Shown: positions 1 through 7,927 of the stretch, in pieces | Layout: every line of letters starts with the position of its first letter | How positions within the stretch are numbered: position 1 is the stretch's first letter | Assembly: GCA_036745875.1 (NCBI GenBank) | Contig: DAIOFH010000082.1 | Span: forward strand, 1 to 17,811 | Origin: DAIOFH01 sp036745875 | Lineage (GTDB): Bacteria > Planctomycetota > SZUA-567 | Direction: 5' to 3' | DNA: 17,811 nt | Program-made: the position numbers and the translations under genes | The notes under the pieces: generated by a model | The model's input: only the letters and a program-made list of their open reading frames with translations | What the model was told of the DNA's origin: nothing | The model's database searches: none

Positions 1-20
1 CCCGGGGGAGCGCCTTTTTT
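1..20 (-). terminator. Possible half of a bidirectional terminator after flagellin
   Basis: Read on the minus strand, an A6 tract followed by GGCGCTCCCCCGGG begins 28 bases after the flagellin stop. This is what the 5' half of a bidirectional Rho-independent terminator looks like. The 3' arm and T tract would lie outside the window, so the hairpin cannot be verified. Confidence 0.35.
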
Positions 21-48
21 GTGCCGCGACCGCCTGTAACTCTTCGTC

Positions 49-3000
49 TTACCTTCCGAGGAGGGAGAGGACGTTTTGCGTGACCTGATTGGCCTGGGAC
101 AGCATGGAAGTGCCTGCCTGGACCATGATCTGGTTCTTGGTGAACTCGGTGGATTCCGTCGCCATATCGGTATCACGGATCGCCGATTCGGTCTTGGTGA
201 TGTTCTCCACCGCGATGTTCAGCGCGTTTATGTTCGTTTCCAGCATGTTCTTCTGGAACGCGCCGAGGCGGGCTCGGAGTCCCGTGACGTCGTCGATGGC
301 CTGCGCGATAATGCGCATGGACATGATCGCATCGCGGGAAAGGTCGGCGACTCCGCCGGAAAGCACGTCCTGCAAACAGTACCTGACGCCGTCCCATTCG
401 ATCTGTCCCATGTTGGCCATGACCATGGACGGAACGGAATACACTGTTCTGTCCTGGTCGCCCTCGGTGTTGCCGAGCTGGAACTGCATGCCGCCGAGGA
501 AGTCGGTCAGGTCTTCCGAAGTGCTGCCGCGCGGGTTGGTGGCATAGGTATGCACTTCGACCAATTCGCTGCCGGTGAAGGCTTCGGTTTCCTGAGCGGC
601 AAAATTCCTGAAAGCGCCGGTGGCCCCCGCGTAATCAGGATTTATAACGCCGGCGGGAGAGACAATGACTTCATACTGCAGGAACATGGTATTTATAGTT
701 CCGTCGGGCAATGTGTCACCGGGATTGACGCCGGGTGTTGTAACAAAATCGGGATTCAGATAATAGCCCCAGGGAGCCGACTCTTCCAGTTGCGACCATG
801 TGTTAGTAGGAGGGTTAAGACGAATTCCATTATAAATATCACTTGGAGATGCCGGTGCATATTGTAAACCGTAATCCACCGCCGGATTGGCGCCATCAAC
901 GCCGTTAGTCAGCGGGGTTGTAAGGGCCGGAGTATGTACGCCTGTGACCGGATTGAATACAGAGCCATTATCAAGGGGATTGTATCCGGCCGGCATCTGA
1001 CGCGGGTCAGTCGTCAAAGGAGTCACACCGCCATATTTGCTGACAAAATCGCTGCCGGGTGTGCCGTCGCCATGGATCATTTCATAAGTCGCCGTAGTTG
1101 CGGCACGGGTTTGGTCCTGGTCGATGACAGCGGATGTTTTGATGAACAATCCCTTGAGGTTCGGGTCGGTAAGAGTAATGCCTTTTGTCAAATCGGCATT
1201 GTCCAGTCGCACGCGCACCAGGGGTTCAAAAGGATTTTCGGATGGCGTTTGGCCTGTAGCCTCGATGTTCAACCCGGTGGCGTCAATAACCAGGTAAAGA
1301 TTATCAGGATCGGAACTGTCCAAGGTAAGGGTAACCTGGGATAAGTTGGCCGGCGGCTGGAGAGTGCTAAAGTTGTTGATCTTCGCTTCGACCGTGGGGT
1401 CGATCTGGCTCCAGTCCATATAAATACTTACTTCTTTGCCCTTGTTGTCGACAACCAGCGGAGACAGGGCGCCGGCGGTTTGTGTAAACAACAACGACTG
1501 CGGTTCGAGGTAACGTCTATCTTTGTCAATCCTGATTTCATTTTCCTCGATGCCTTGGATATAGGTCGCCTTCGAGTAGAGGGCCCCGTATTCATGGCCC
1601 ACCTGCGCTATCGTCGCAAGGCCCAGTTTGCCGGCGTTGAACGCCAATGACCCGCCAAAGTCGGCGGTCGTCACATTCGCCACGAGGCCTGTGGTCAGGA
1701 TCGGCGCCCCGTTCATGCCGATAAGCGCATCCTGCCCCGCCCTCTGGACGGTCGTCTCCGGCTTCACCATGACCTTTTCAAGGGAATCGGCGCTACGATA
1801 GTAGTACAGCAGGTTGCCGGCCTTGTTCTGGACGCGCACAGTTTCCTGTGAACCGTAATCGGTCGCGTAAATGCGCATGCCGACATTGGTAAAGGTGATG
1901 CTCGCCACCTGGTCGCCGTCGGGCAGATGACTGTTGAGAAGCGGATTCGCGGTTGTCGCGGGGTCGGTCGTCACCGGGAAGTCATAGGGGGCCATGGGCA
2001 TATTGAGGGTCAGGTTCAAGCCGGATTCGAGGCCGTTGGCCATTGTGACCGATTCGACGCGGACGGTCTGGCCGCCGCGGCCGCCGTAGCCGATATCGTC
2101 GGGGTCGGCATTGGGGTTTGAAGACTTTACATTGGCGTTGACTTCGCCGGACGAAGCCACCAGGTACTTTGGTTCCATGCTGGTATGGCTGAACACTTCA
2201 ACCTTGAAGGTCTCGACAATCTGCCCCGTCGAGTCCATCGTCACCGGAGTATACTTGAAGAACAACTGCCCGTCGGGCGAAGTGTTGTACCCGAGGTTGA
2301 CGCCGGACATGACCGAGTTGTCCAGGTCGCACCACGCGGACATGCCTGTTACCTGCATATCCTTCTGGTTGTTCAGGTTTTGGCCGATGACCGCGATTTC
2401 ATAGACATCGAGATCCTGCGCGTTGTCACGGTCGAGTTCGAGGAAGATGCCGTCGAGATTATCGGTCGGCGAGCCGGGAATGCCGGAGTTGTTGGTCGCG
2501 GCAAAGAAATTCTCCGTGCCCTTGCCGATAAGCATGGTGCAGTCTTTGTCTTTGTAGTATTCGATCGTATTGGTCGACTTGTCGACTACCTTGGCGTAAA
2601 TTTTGCCGTCGCCGTCGCAGTTATAACCGACACGGAACGATTCCGCGGCATCGGGGGTGATCGAAAATTTTTCGATAGCCGACTTGCCGGGATTATTCAG
2701 GTTCGCGCCGTAAATCTGCACTTCGCCGCTCTGGTAGACATAAGTGTTGTCCGTATCGTTGTACCCGGGAACGCTCAAATCGCCGCCGCGCTGTGCGGGG
2801 ACCTGATTATAGTCTGGCATTGCCCTGTCAACGGTGCCGAATATCGTCTGATCGATACGCACGTCGGAGGCGAAAATCATGGCCGCGCCCACGCCAGTCG
2901 AATCGCGGCTGTTATTGATATCCGCGACGATCTTGCCGATTTCCGTTCCCTGGTCGTAGGAGAACAGGCGCGAGCCCTTGGTGCCGGTCAGGATGAATTC

Positions 3001-3672
3001 CTGCTTGGCGGTGATGGTGTTGCCGGAAATTTCGCACAAGCTGTTCGCGGGATCGGTCTCGTAATATGCGCGCTGCGCGGACGAATTGGTATTCGCCTGC
3101 CAGTCGGACCTGACGCCGTTGAAGGAGACGGACATCCTGACGCCGTCGCGCTTGAAGATCTGGTCGACGCGGGTCATTTCCGTATTTAAAAGCTGGTGGT
3201 CCGTCGGGTCGTCGACGACGGTGGTGAGGTCGTACACGAGTTCCTTCTGGCCGTTGAGCAGGTATTGGTCGGAGTAGCGGGTAGTGTTCGCGATGCGCTC
3301 GAGGGTTTGGATGCCGGAATCCATTTCCGCCTGGTCGGCGGCAATCTGTTCCGGGCTCGTGACGCCGTCGTTGCAGGCGTGGATGGCGAGCTGGCGCATC
3401 TTCTTGAGGATGTTGTTCATCTCGTTGAGCGCGCCTTCGGCGATGCCGATGAGGTTTGACGCTTCCGACGAATTCTGGATGGCGCGCTCGAGGCCGGAGA
3501 TCTGCGAACGCAATTGTTCACTGATGATGAGGCCGGAAGGGTCGTCGGCGCCGACGTTGATTTTGTAGCCGGACGACAGTTTTTCGATGGACTTGGTCAT
3601 GCCGGAGTTCGATATGCCGAGACTGCGATGAGACTGCATGGCGGCCAAGTTGTTATTAATGACCATACTCAT
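49..3672 (-). CDS. fliC: Giant flagellin (filament subunit)
   Basis: This is the flagellar filament subunit, exported through the flagellar type III apparatus and polymerised outside the cell. Residues 1-142 form a classic D0/D1 N-terminus (starting MSMVINNNLAAMQS, with IEKLSSGYKINVGADDPSGL). The last ~90 residues form the matching C-terminal D1/D0 coiled coil (TESAIRDTDMATESTEFTK, ending NVLSLLGR). Between them lie about 930 residues of variable surface domain, so the protein is about 1207 aa where most flagellins are 250-550. A flagellin hook-IN-like motif (EFILTGTKGSRLFSYDQGT) sits near residues 225-268. Residues ~890-1030 are rich in Pro, Thr, Asn and Gly. The start at 3672 was chosen because an AGGGAGGA Shine-Dalgarno lies 8 bases upstream and the MSMVINN start is conserved; a GTG at 3723 in the same frame is rejected. 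Six cysteines are present, which is unusual for a filament protein. Identity as flagellin is certain; the role of the insert is unknown. Confidence 0.97.
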   Translation of the reverse strand: MSMVINNNLAAMQSHRSLGISNSGMTKSIEKLSSGYKINVGADDPSGLIISEQLRSQISGLERAIQNSSEASNLIGIAEGALNEMNNILKKMRQLAIHACNDGVTSPEQIAADQAEMDSGIQTLERIANTTRYSDQYLLNGQKELVYDLTTVVDDPTDHQLLNTEMTRVDQIFKRDGVRMSVSFNGVRSDWQANTNSSAQRAYYETDPANSLCEISGNTITAKQEFILTGTKGSRLFSYDQGTEIGKIVADINNSRDSTGVGAAMIFASDVRIDQTIFGTVDRAMPDYNQVPAQRGGDLSVPGYNDTDNTYVYQSGEVQIYGANLNNPGKSAIEKFSITPDAAESFRVGYNCDGDGKIYAKVVDKSTNTIEYYKDKDCTMLIGKGTENFFAATNNSGIPGSPTDNLDGIFLELDRDNAQDLDVYEIAVIGQNLNNQKDMQVTGMSAWCDLDNSVMSGVNLGYNTSPDGQLFFKYTPVTMDSTGQIVETFKVEVFSHTSMEPKYLVASSGEVNANVKSSNPNADPDDIGYGGRGGQTVRVESVTMANGLESGLNLTLNMPMAPYDFPVTTDPATTANPLLNSHLPDGDQVASITFTNVGMRIYATDYGSQETVRVQNKAGNLLYYYRSADSLEKVMVKPETTVQRAGQDALIGMNGAPILTTGLVANVTTADFGGSLAFNAGKLGLATIAQVGHEYGALYSKATYIQGIEENEIRIDKDRRYLEPQSLLFTQTAGALSPLVVDNKGKEVSIYMDWSQIDPTVEAKINNFSTLQPPANLSQVTLTLDSSDPDNLYLVIDATGLNIEATGQTPSENPFEPLVRVRLDNADLTKGITLTDPNLKGLFIKTSAVIDQDQTRAATTATYEMIHGDGTPGSDFVSKYGGVTPLTTDPRQMPAGYNPLDNGSVFNPVTGVHTPALTTPLTNGVDGANPAVDYGLQYAPASPSDIYNGIRLNPPTNTWSQLEESAPWGYYLNPDFVTTPGVNPGDTLPDGTINTMFLQYEVIVSPAGVINPDYAGATGAFRNFAAQETEAFTGSELVEVHTYATNPRGSTSEDLTDFLGGMQFQLGNTEGDQDRTVYSVPSMVMANMGQIEWDGVRYCLQDVLSGGVADLSRDAIMSMRIIAQAIDDVTGLRARLGAFQKNMLETNINALNIAVENITKTESAIRDTDMATESTEFTKNQIMVQAGTSMLSQANQVTQNVLSLLGR

Positions 3673-3680
3673 TTTGGTAG

Positions 3681-3688
3681 TCCTCCCT
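3681..3688 (-). promoter_or_regulatory. Flagellin ribosome binding site
   Basis: On the minus strand the sequence reads TTAGGGAGGA, then 8 bases, then ATG at 3672. This strong site decides the start of the flagellin in favour of MSMVINN over the upstream in-frame GTG at 3723. Confidence 0.85.
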
Positions 3689-3733
3689 AACTGAATACGA
3701 GTCCGCACGCAGCGTAAAACCACCGCCGCCTTG

Positions 3734-3797
3734 CGTCTTAAAGCTCAATCCTCCGTGAGCGCCCGTTTTTCCCTCCCGCGGGCTTAAGACGTTTTTT
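3734..3797. repeat. Inverted repeat in the flagellin leader, terminator-like on the opposite strand
   Basis: CGTCTTAA (3734-3741) and TTAAGACG (3784-3791) are perfect inverted repeats, continued by GC/GC pairing across a bulged A. A smaller GCCCG/CGGGC pair lies inside. On the plus strand the right arm runs directly into TTTTTT (3792-3797), so the structure resembles a Rho-independent terminator for transcripts running antisense toward the kinase gene. On the minus strand it would fold in the 5' leader of the flagellin mRNA, about 60-120 bases before the start codon. The fold and its role are inference. Confidence 0.45.
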
Positions 3798-3901
3798 AAA
3801 ATGTTCGGACTTACAGACCCCCATAATGGGGAAAAAGATTTTCAACAGTGCTTTCATTACACATTGACAACAAAAACTTCCGCGCGGATATCAAGATCAT
3901 T

Positions 3902-3917
3902 TACAATATTAGTGCCA
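3902..3917 (-). promoter_or_regulatory. Sigma-54-like promoter for flagellin
   Basis: On the minus strand TGGCAC (3917-3912), five bases, then TTGTA (3906-3902) matches the sigma-54 pattern TGGCAC-N5-TTGCA. The GG-to-GY spacing is exact (10 bases); the only departure is GT for GC at -12. Transcription would begin near 3890, leaving a leader of about 220 bases. A short inverted repeat TTAAC/GTTAA (3966-3980) lies about 50-60 bp upstream, where an activator could bind. An alternative sigma-70-like pair, TTAACA (3980-3975) with TATAAT (3956-3951) and an 18-base spacer, cannot be excluded. No good sigma-28 match was found. Confidence 0.5.
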
Positions 3918-4458
3918 AAATCAAAAAATATTCCCAAAACATCGACTCGCATTATATATTGTTATTTAACAACATGTTAAAAATTTAGTTAATAATTAAA
4001 AAGCAGAGCGGCTTTTGTGTCGTATAATTTGAACGGCATATTATTCCGCTGTCTGGCAAAAACCTTTGTTAGTTTTATCGGCAAGAATTCATGAATCGCT
4101 TCAACTAAAATGGGAAACATTTGATTTTTTCAATTAAGTTTTTATTTCCACAGCCGAAAATGGCGAGCGACCTGATGAAACCAGTGGACGGATGCCCAAA
4201 TGGGAGTGAACCCCTTCTTTGGGTTTTCATATAATTTGCTATGGCAATTACACGGATTTGCTGTAATATGGTAACGGTTTTGTGGTAATCCGGTTTGTAT
4301 ATCCCATACAGCGTTTCCTGAAAATATGGAATCTCGACATTTTGGTATGGCGCTTATAAGCCGAAAGCATTGATGCCAAGGTGGAGGATGCGGGGAACTG
4401 GTTATTTGGGGTATTCCTGAAGGTGCATTGTTCACAATAGAAGCAGGCGCAACTTTCT

Positions 4459-7170
4459 ATGGATGCATTATCCGCCGCCGACGGCAAGGCAAAAGGCGAA
4501 AAAACGGAAATCAATCGCCGACGCTCTTATCTTGTATGGATAGGGGCGGTGTCGCTCGCCGTCATAGCCGCCACATGGTTTTTCCTCTACAGAAGCCACC
4601 GCGAAGACCTGGTCGCGTCCTCAAACCTCGAGGCCTCCCAATACGCCGACCGTCTCGAGTTCAGCTTGCGCTGGATCGAGGCCGCCGGGCTTGCTTTGCC
4701 GACGCTGCCCGAATCGCGCATGGTCGCCATGGCCCGGGGCCGTGGGACAATGAACTCCTTCCTCGCCGACAGCCTTGAAGCGCTCTACGGCACAGTCGGC
4801 AAAATCATCGCCGTGGACAATATTTTCCTGCTGGATTTCAGCGGCAATATCATCGCCCAGTCCGGCGACGCGGATTTTCGGTCCACCCTCGACTTCGTCC
4901 GGATCCTGCGCCTCCGGTCGCCGAACCATAACCGCGCGCCCAATGTCATTGCCCTGAAAGCGACGAACGACGAACCCCCGGAAATCATAATCATCATGAC
5001 CTTCCCCGTCCGTTATGACGAGGACTCGCCGCCGGTCGCGATAATGGCCATGGCTTTTTCGGTGGATCGCCTCATTTCGGAGCAGCGCACCCCCGACGAC
5101 ATCCTCGTCGTCGATGTGGACGGCCTGGTTGTTTATTCCAATATCCACGACTGGCTTGGGCGGTATGTGCCTGTCACGCTCTCCGCCTCGCCCACCAGGA
5201 CCGAGGACAATTGGCGCATGCAGGAAGGCCAAAAAGCTTCCATCCTGACCTTCCAGATTTCCGACAACGACAGCACGCTGAAATATGGAGGCAAAAACTA
5301 CGCCGTCGGCGGCGCCGAGTTCGCGAACGGCAAATTCAGGGTTATTTCCCTTCGGGATCTCTCCCACGGTTCCCCCCTGTTCAACGGTATTGTGCTCACG
5401 CTCCTCGTGATCGCCCTTGCCGCAAGCCTGACCTGGGTTCTTATCCTGCGCGACCGCCGCCACAACATGAACATCCAGATCAAGAAACATATTATCGAAA
5501 TCGAACGCGCCAAAAACAACGCCGAGCACGCCAATACGGTCAAAAGCGAATTCCTCGCCAACATGTCCCACGAAATCCGCACGCCCATGAACGGCATCAT
5601 CGGCATGGCGGACATCCTGGCGCGAACCGACCTGACGGACGAACAGCGGGAGTATTCCGACATCATCAAGAATTCCGCCTCGTCCCTGTTGACCATCATC
5701 AACGATATTCTCGATTTCTCGAAAATCGAAGCAGGCAAGATGATGCTGGAACGCCAGCCCTTCGACCTGGAAATCACCATCGCCGAATGCCTGCGCCTGT
5801 TGTCGGCAAGAGCCGAAGAGCGCGGAAACGAGTTAATCCTGAATTTCGCCGACGACATAGAGACAAGCCTCATGGGCGACATGATCCGTCTCCAGCAGAT
5901 CATCATCAACCTTGTCTCGAATGCGGTTAAATTCACCATGAACGGAAATATTTGGGTCAATGTCCAAGGCATACCCGTCTCCGAATGCGAAACGGAATGC
6001 ACCATCACCGTCGTCGACACCGGCATCGGCATCGCGCCGGAAAAAAGGCGGCATATTTTTGATAAATTCGAGCAGGCCGATTCCAGCACCACGCGAAAAT
6101 TCGGCGGCACCGGCCTCGGCCTCGCAATTTCCAAGCGCCTCACCGAACTGATGGGCGGCATAATGTCATTTGAAAGCGAAGTGGGCAAGGGCTCGTCTTT
6201 CAAGATCCAGGTCGTCCTGCCCCACAACAGGACAAAATCCGAATTGCCCGGTGTCGACCGCCTTAACACCAAGGAATGGCAGGGGCAAACAGCCGTCGTC
6301 GTCGAGACGAACCGCCCGGCGTGCGAAAACATCGTCCGTATTTTGAACAACCTCGGTATGGCGGCGGTCGGCGTTCCAAGCCAGGAAGACGCACTTACCG
6401 CCCTGAAACGCCTGAGCCAGATTGCATCTGACGAAGAACGCCACTCCCTGGTCATAATCGACAACTACGGCTGGGACGAGTTGCACAAGTTTTTCCAAAA
6501 AAAACAGTCCTTGCCCGGTTTGGGAAAAACTTCCTGCATTGTTATGTCTTTTCCAGGCGAAGCCGAATCACTGCCGCCGACAGGCAGCGACACCTTTGAT
6601 CTGCTGTTGATCAAACCCATTTGGAAGGTACAACTTTACCAGGCTCTCCGTCACCTGTACAAGCGCGGCAGCAAATCCTCGCTGAACGACACGACCGTTT
6701 TCCTGCGGCGCGACAACGATGGTTCAGACCGTAAGGAGTCGACAAACGGGTTCGTGCTCCTGGCGGAAGACAACATCGTGAACCAGAAGGTCGCCAAGGG
6801 CATGCTGACCAGAATGGGCTTTGACGTGGAGACGGTCCCGAACGGCGTCGAAGCGGTCAAATCCGCCATGTCCAAGCAGTTCGACCTCATACTCATGGAC
6901 TGCCAGATGCCGGAAATGGACGGATTCGAGGCTACCCAGCGTATACGGCAAATGGAATCCCGCCTCAACAAAAACATGCGCCTCCCCATTATCGCGCTGA
7001 CGGCGAACGCCATGATCGGCGACAGGGAACGCTGTCTCCAGGCAGGAATGGACGATTATGTTTCCAAGCCGATCAATCCACAGGAGTTGTTGAAAGTCCT
7101 CAAGGATTCGCTGCGCAAACGTTCAAAATCAATGAAGCAGCGGGCAAGCCAAAAAACCGAGCAGCCATAG
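4459..7170 (+). CDS. Membrane hybrid sensor histidine kinase with two receiver domains
   Basis: A 903-aa hybrid kinase that would sense a periplasmic signal and autophosphorylate in the cytoplasm. TM1 is about residues 24-44 and TM2 about 308-330. They enclose a periplasmic sensor of ~260 residues, probably Cache-like from its length and pattern but not firmly assigned. A short coiled coil leads to HisKA (NMSHEIRTPMN, phospho-His371). The HATPase_c domain has an N box with Asn484 and Asn488, G1 VVDTGIGI (Asp520), an F box FDKFEQ and G2 GGTGLGL (549-555). Receiver 1 (~611-735) is degenerate: the acidic pair is Glu616-Thr617, although Asp668 and Lys719 remain. Receiver 2 (~764-885) is complete, with Glu770/Asp771, phospho-acceptor Asp814, Thr848 and Lys870. 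There is no HPt or output domain, so a separate phosphotransfer partner is expected elsewhere. The ATG start has only a weak ribosome binding site. The gene lies divergent to the flagellin, but no functional link is shown. Confidence 0.93.
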   Translation: MDALSAADGKAKGEKTEINRRRSYLVWIGAVSLAVIAATWFFLYRSHREDLVASSNLEASQYADRLEFSLRWIEAAGLALPTLPESRMVAMARGRGTMNSFLADSLEALYGTVGKIIAVDNIFLLDFSGNIIAQSGDADFRSTLDFVRILRLRSPNHNRAPNVIALKATNDEPPEIIIIMTFPVRYDEDSPPVAIMAMAFSVDRLISEQRTPDDILVVDVDGLVVYSNIHDWLGRYVPVTLSASPTRTEDNWRMQEGQKASILTFQISDNDSTLKYGGKNYAVGGAEFANGKFRVISLRDLSHGSPLFNGIVLTLLVIALAASLTWVLILRDRRHNMNIQIKKHIIEIERAKNNAEHANTVKSEFLANMSHEIRTPMNGIIGMADILARTDLTDEQREYSDIIKNSASSLLTIINDILDFSKIEAGKMMLERQPFDLEITIAECLRLLSARAEERGNELILNFADDIETSLMGDMIRLQQIIINLVSNAVKFTMNGNIWVNVQGIPVSECETECTITVVDTGIGIAPEKRRHIFDKFEQADSSTTRKFGGTGLGLAISKRLTELMGGIMSFESEVGKGSSFKIQVVLPHNRTKSELPGVDRLNTKEWQGQTAVVVETNRPACENIVRILNNLGMAAVGVPSQEDALTALKRLSQIASDEERHSLVIIDNYGWDELHKFFQKKQSLPGLGKTSCIVMSFPGEAESLPPTGSDTFDLLLIKPIWKVQLYQALRHLYKRGSKSSLNDTTVFLRRDNDGSDRKESTNGFVLLAEDNIVNQKVAKGMLTRMGFDVETVPNGVEAVKSAMSKQFDLILMDCQMPEMDGFEATQRIRQMESRLNKNMRLPIIALTANAMIGDRERCLQAGMDDYVSKPINPQELLKVLKDSLRKRSKSMKQRASQKTEQP

Positions 7171-7178
7171 ATCGGTTT
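7154..7178 (+). terminator. Weak hairpin spanning the kinase stop codon
   Basis: AAACCGA (7154-7160) and TCGGTTT (7172-7178) pair perfectly around an 11-base loop that contains the TAG stop of the kinase gene. Six A's precede the CCGA and the right arm ends in TTTATTC, so it could be a weak terminator. The T tract is short, hence low confidence. Confidence 0.35.
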
Positions 7179-7221
7179 ATTCAAGCCAAGGATGGAAACT
7201 GACGATAAATCCAGTAGGCTC

Positions 7222-7249
7222 TTGTCGAATTTTTCGACATGGCTACAAT
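7222..7249 (+). promoter_or_regulatory. Sigma-70-like promoter overlapping a 7-bp palindrome
   Basis: TTGTCG (7222-7227), a 16-base spacer and TACAAT (7244-7249) form a plausible promoter. Transcription would start near 7256, shortly before the lipoprotein ribosome binding site. A perfect inverted repeat TGTCGAA/TTCGACA with a 3-base centre (7223-7239) covers the -35 element and much of the spacer, as a repressor operator would. It is not followed by a T run, so it is unlikely to be a terminator. No regulator is identified. Confidence 0.4.
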
Positions 7250-7279
7250 CGCTATGCACCGTCAATGCTGGAGAGAAGC

Positions 7280-7774
7280 ATGAAAAGAATGAAAACCATC
7301 GCATTGTCCGCCACCGCGGCGGCGGCGCTTGCACTGGGATTTGGTTGCCAGCAGGTGACGACCGACAACAGCGTCCCGTTTTACCCCGGCGAACGCACCG
7401 GCGATGTAACCCTGTACCGCGACATGCAGTTTGAGGATATCCCCGTTCCCGCCGAATATATGCTGATACGGAACAAATCGCATTCATTCCAGGGGTCGCT
7501 GTTCCGTTCAGGCGTGTTCCACTACGAAGGGCCGCTCGACTGGAGCGATGCCATTGCCTTTTACCGTGAACAAATGCCATCGGGTGGTTGGTCGATCGAT
7601 GCGTTCAACCGGAATTACGGTTTTGTGGAAATACGCTGCCGGAAAGGCCCGGAACAACTGATCGTCGTCATCCGTCAGGAGATGTGGGGATCGCGGACAG
7701 AAATTCAACTGGACAATATCGAAAAGAACGATCTCCTGCTCAAGGGTAGACTTTCCTCTGAAACAAACCCGTAA
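7280..7774 (+). CDS. Small putative lipoprotein, function unknown
   Basis: A 164-aa protein beginning MKRMKTIALSATAAAALALG, a basic n-region and hydrophobic h-region ending in GFG-Cys23. The lipobox is imperfect (Gly rather than Leu at -3), but Cys followed by Gln-Gln suits a lipid-anchored outer-membrane or periplasmic protein. The mature part is mixed alpha/beta, with a YREQMPSGGW segment (residues 95-104) and a C-terminal beta-rich stretch. I do not recognise the family with certainty. The start at 7280 was preferred over ATG 7265 because GGAGAG lies 4 bases upstream and the signal peptide then has normal length; ATG 7289 is also possible. It has its own promoter and a strong terminator, so it is probably monocistronic. 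Confidence 0.75.
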   Translation: MKRMKTIALSATAAAALALGFGCQQVTTDNSVPFYPGERTGDVTLYRDMQFEDIPVPAEYMLIRNKSHSFQGSLFRSGVFHYEGPLDWSDAIAFYREQMPSGGWSIDAFNRNYGFVEIRCRKGPEQLIVVIRQEMWGSRTEIQLDNIEKNDLLLKGRLSSETNP

Positions 7775-7815
7775 GCAACAAAATAGTGACACGATGTTCG
7801 AATTGGTTCCCCAAC

Positions 7816-7861
7816 AACCCGCCGGCAAGACGACAAAACTCCTTGCCATGGCGGGTTTTTT
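7816..7861 (+). terminator. Strong Rho-independent terminator after the lipoprotein gene
   Basis: AACCCGCC followed by GGCAAG pairs with CTTGCC-AT-GGCGGGTT, closing a 12-base loop and leading into a T6 tract. A two-base bulge (AT) interrupts the long stem. It lies about 40 bases after the lipoprotein stop and isolates that gene from cdaA. Confidence 0.85.
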
Positions 7862-7927
7862 CTCATCTAATGGTGTATATGTGAAGATATTGTTGTAAAA
7901 TGTAATTATAACCATAAGGCGACACGA

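Larger units (their letters stand above)
3673..4458. other. Long AT-rich divergent intergenic region
   Basis: This 786-base stretch between the divergent flagellin and kinase genes is clearly richer in A and T than the flanking genes, most strongly at 3840-4140. It holds the flagellin leader and promoter elements described separately. Two minus-strand open frames (4142-4435 and 4248-4514) overlap each other. Neither has a convincing ribosome binding site or a recognisable motif, and I regard them as chance. I could not identify a convincing promoter for the kinase gene here. No RNA gene or mobile-element remnant is recognisable. Confidence 0.6.

Noticed and set aside
2185..3189. Plus-strand 334-aa frame opposite the flagellin
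   Set aside because: Antisense shadow of conserved and variable flagellin codons; no motif, and composition is typical of a reversed GC-rich gene.
4055..4072. Sigma-54-like TGGCAA...TTTGTT on the plus strand before the kinase
   Set aside because: The spacing between the GG and the -12 element is off by one base and the -12 GC is missing.
4076..4084. TTATCGGC, a match to the reversed sigma-28 -10 element
   Set aside because: No -35 partner at the required distance on the minus strand, and it is about 400 bases from the flagellin start.
4142..4514. Two overlapping minus-strand frames in the flagellin-kinase gap
   Set aside because: No ribosome binding site, no family resemblance, and mutually overlapping; the residues (many Pro, His, Cys, Trp) look like random translation.
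5298..6464. Minus-strand 388-aa frame opposite the kinase
   Set aside because: It lies across the catalytic HisKA and HATPase motifs of the real gene; Arg/Ser-rich antisense shadow.
6497..6504. Run of eight A's in the kinase gene as a programmed frameshift site
   Set aside because: The frame continues intact through the run into a complete second receiver; no stop or alternative product suggests slippage.
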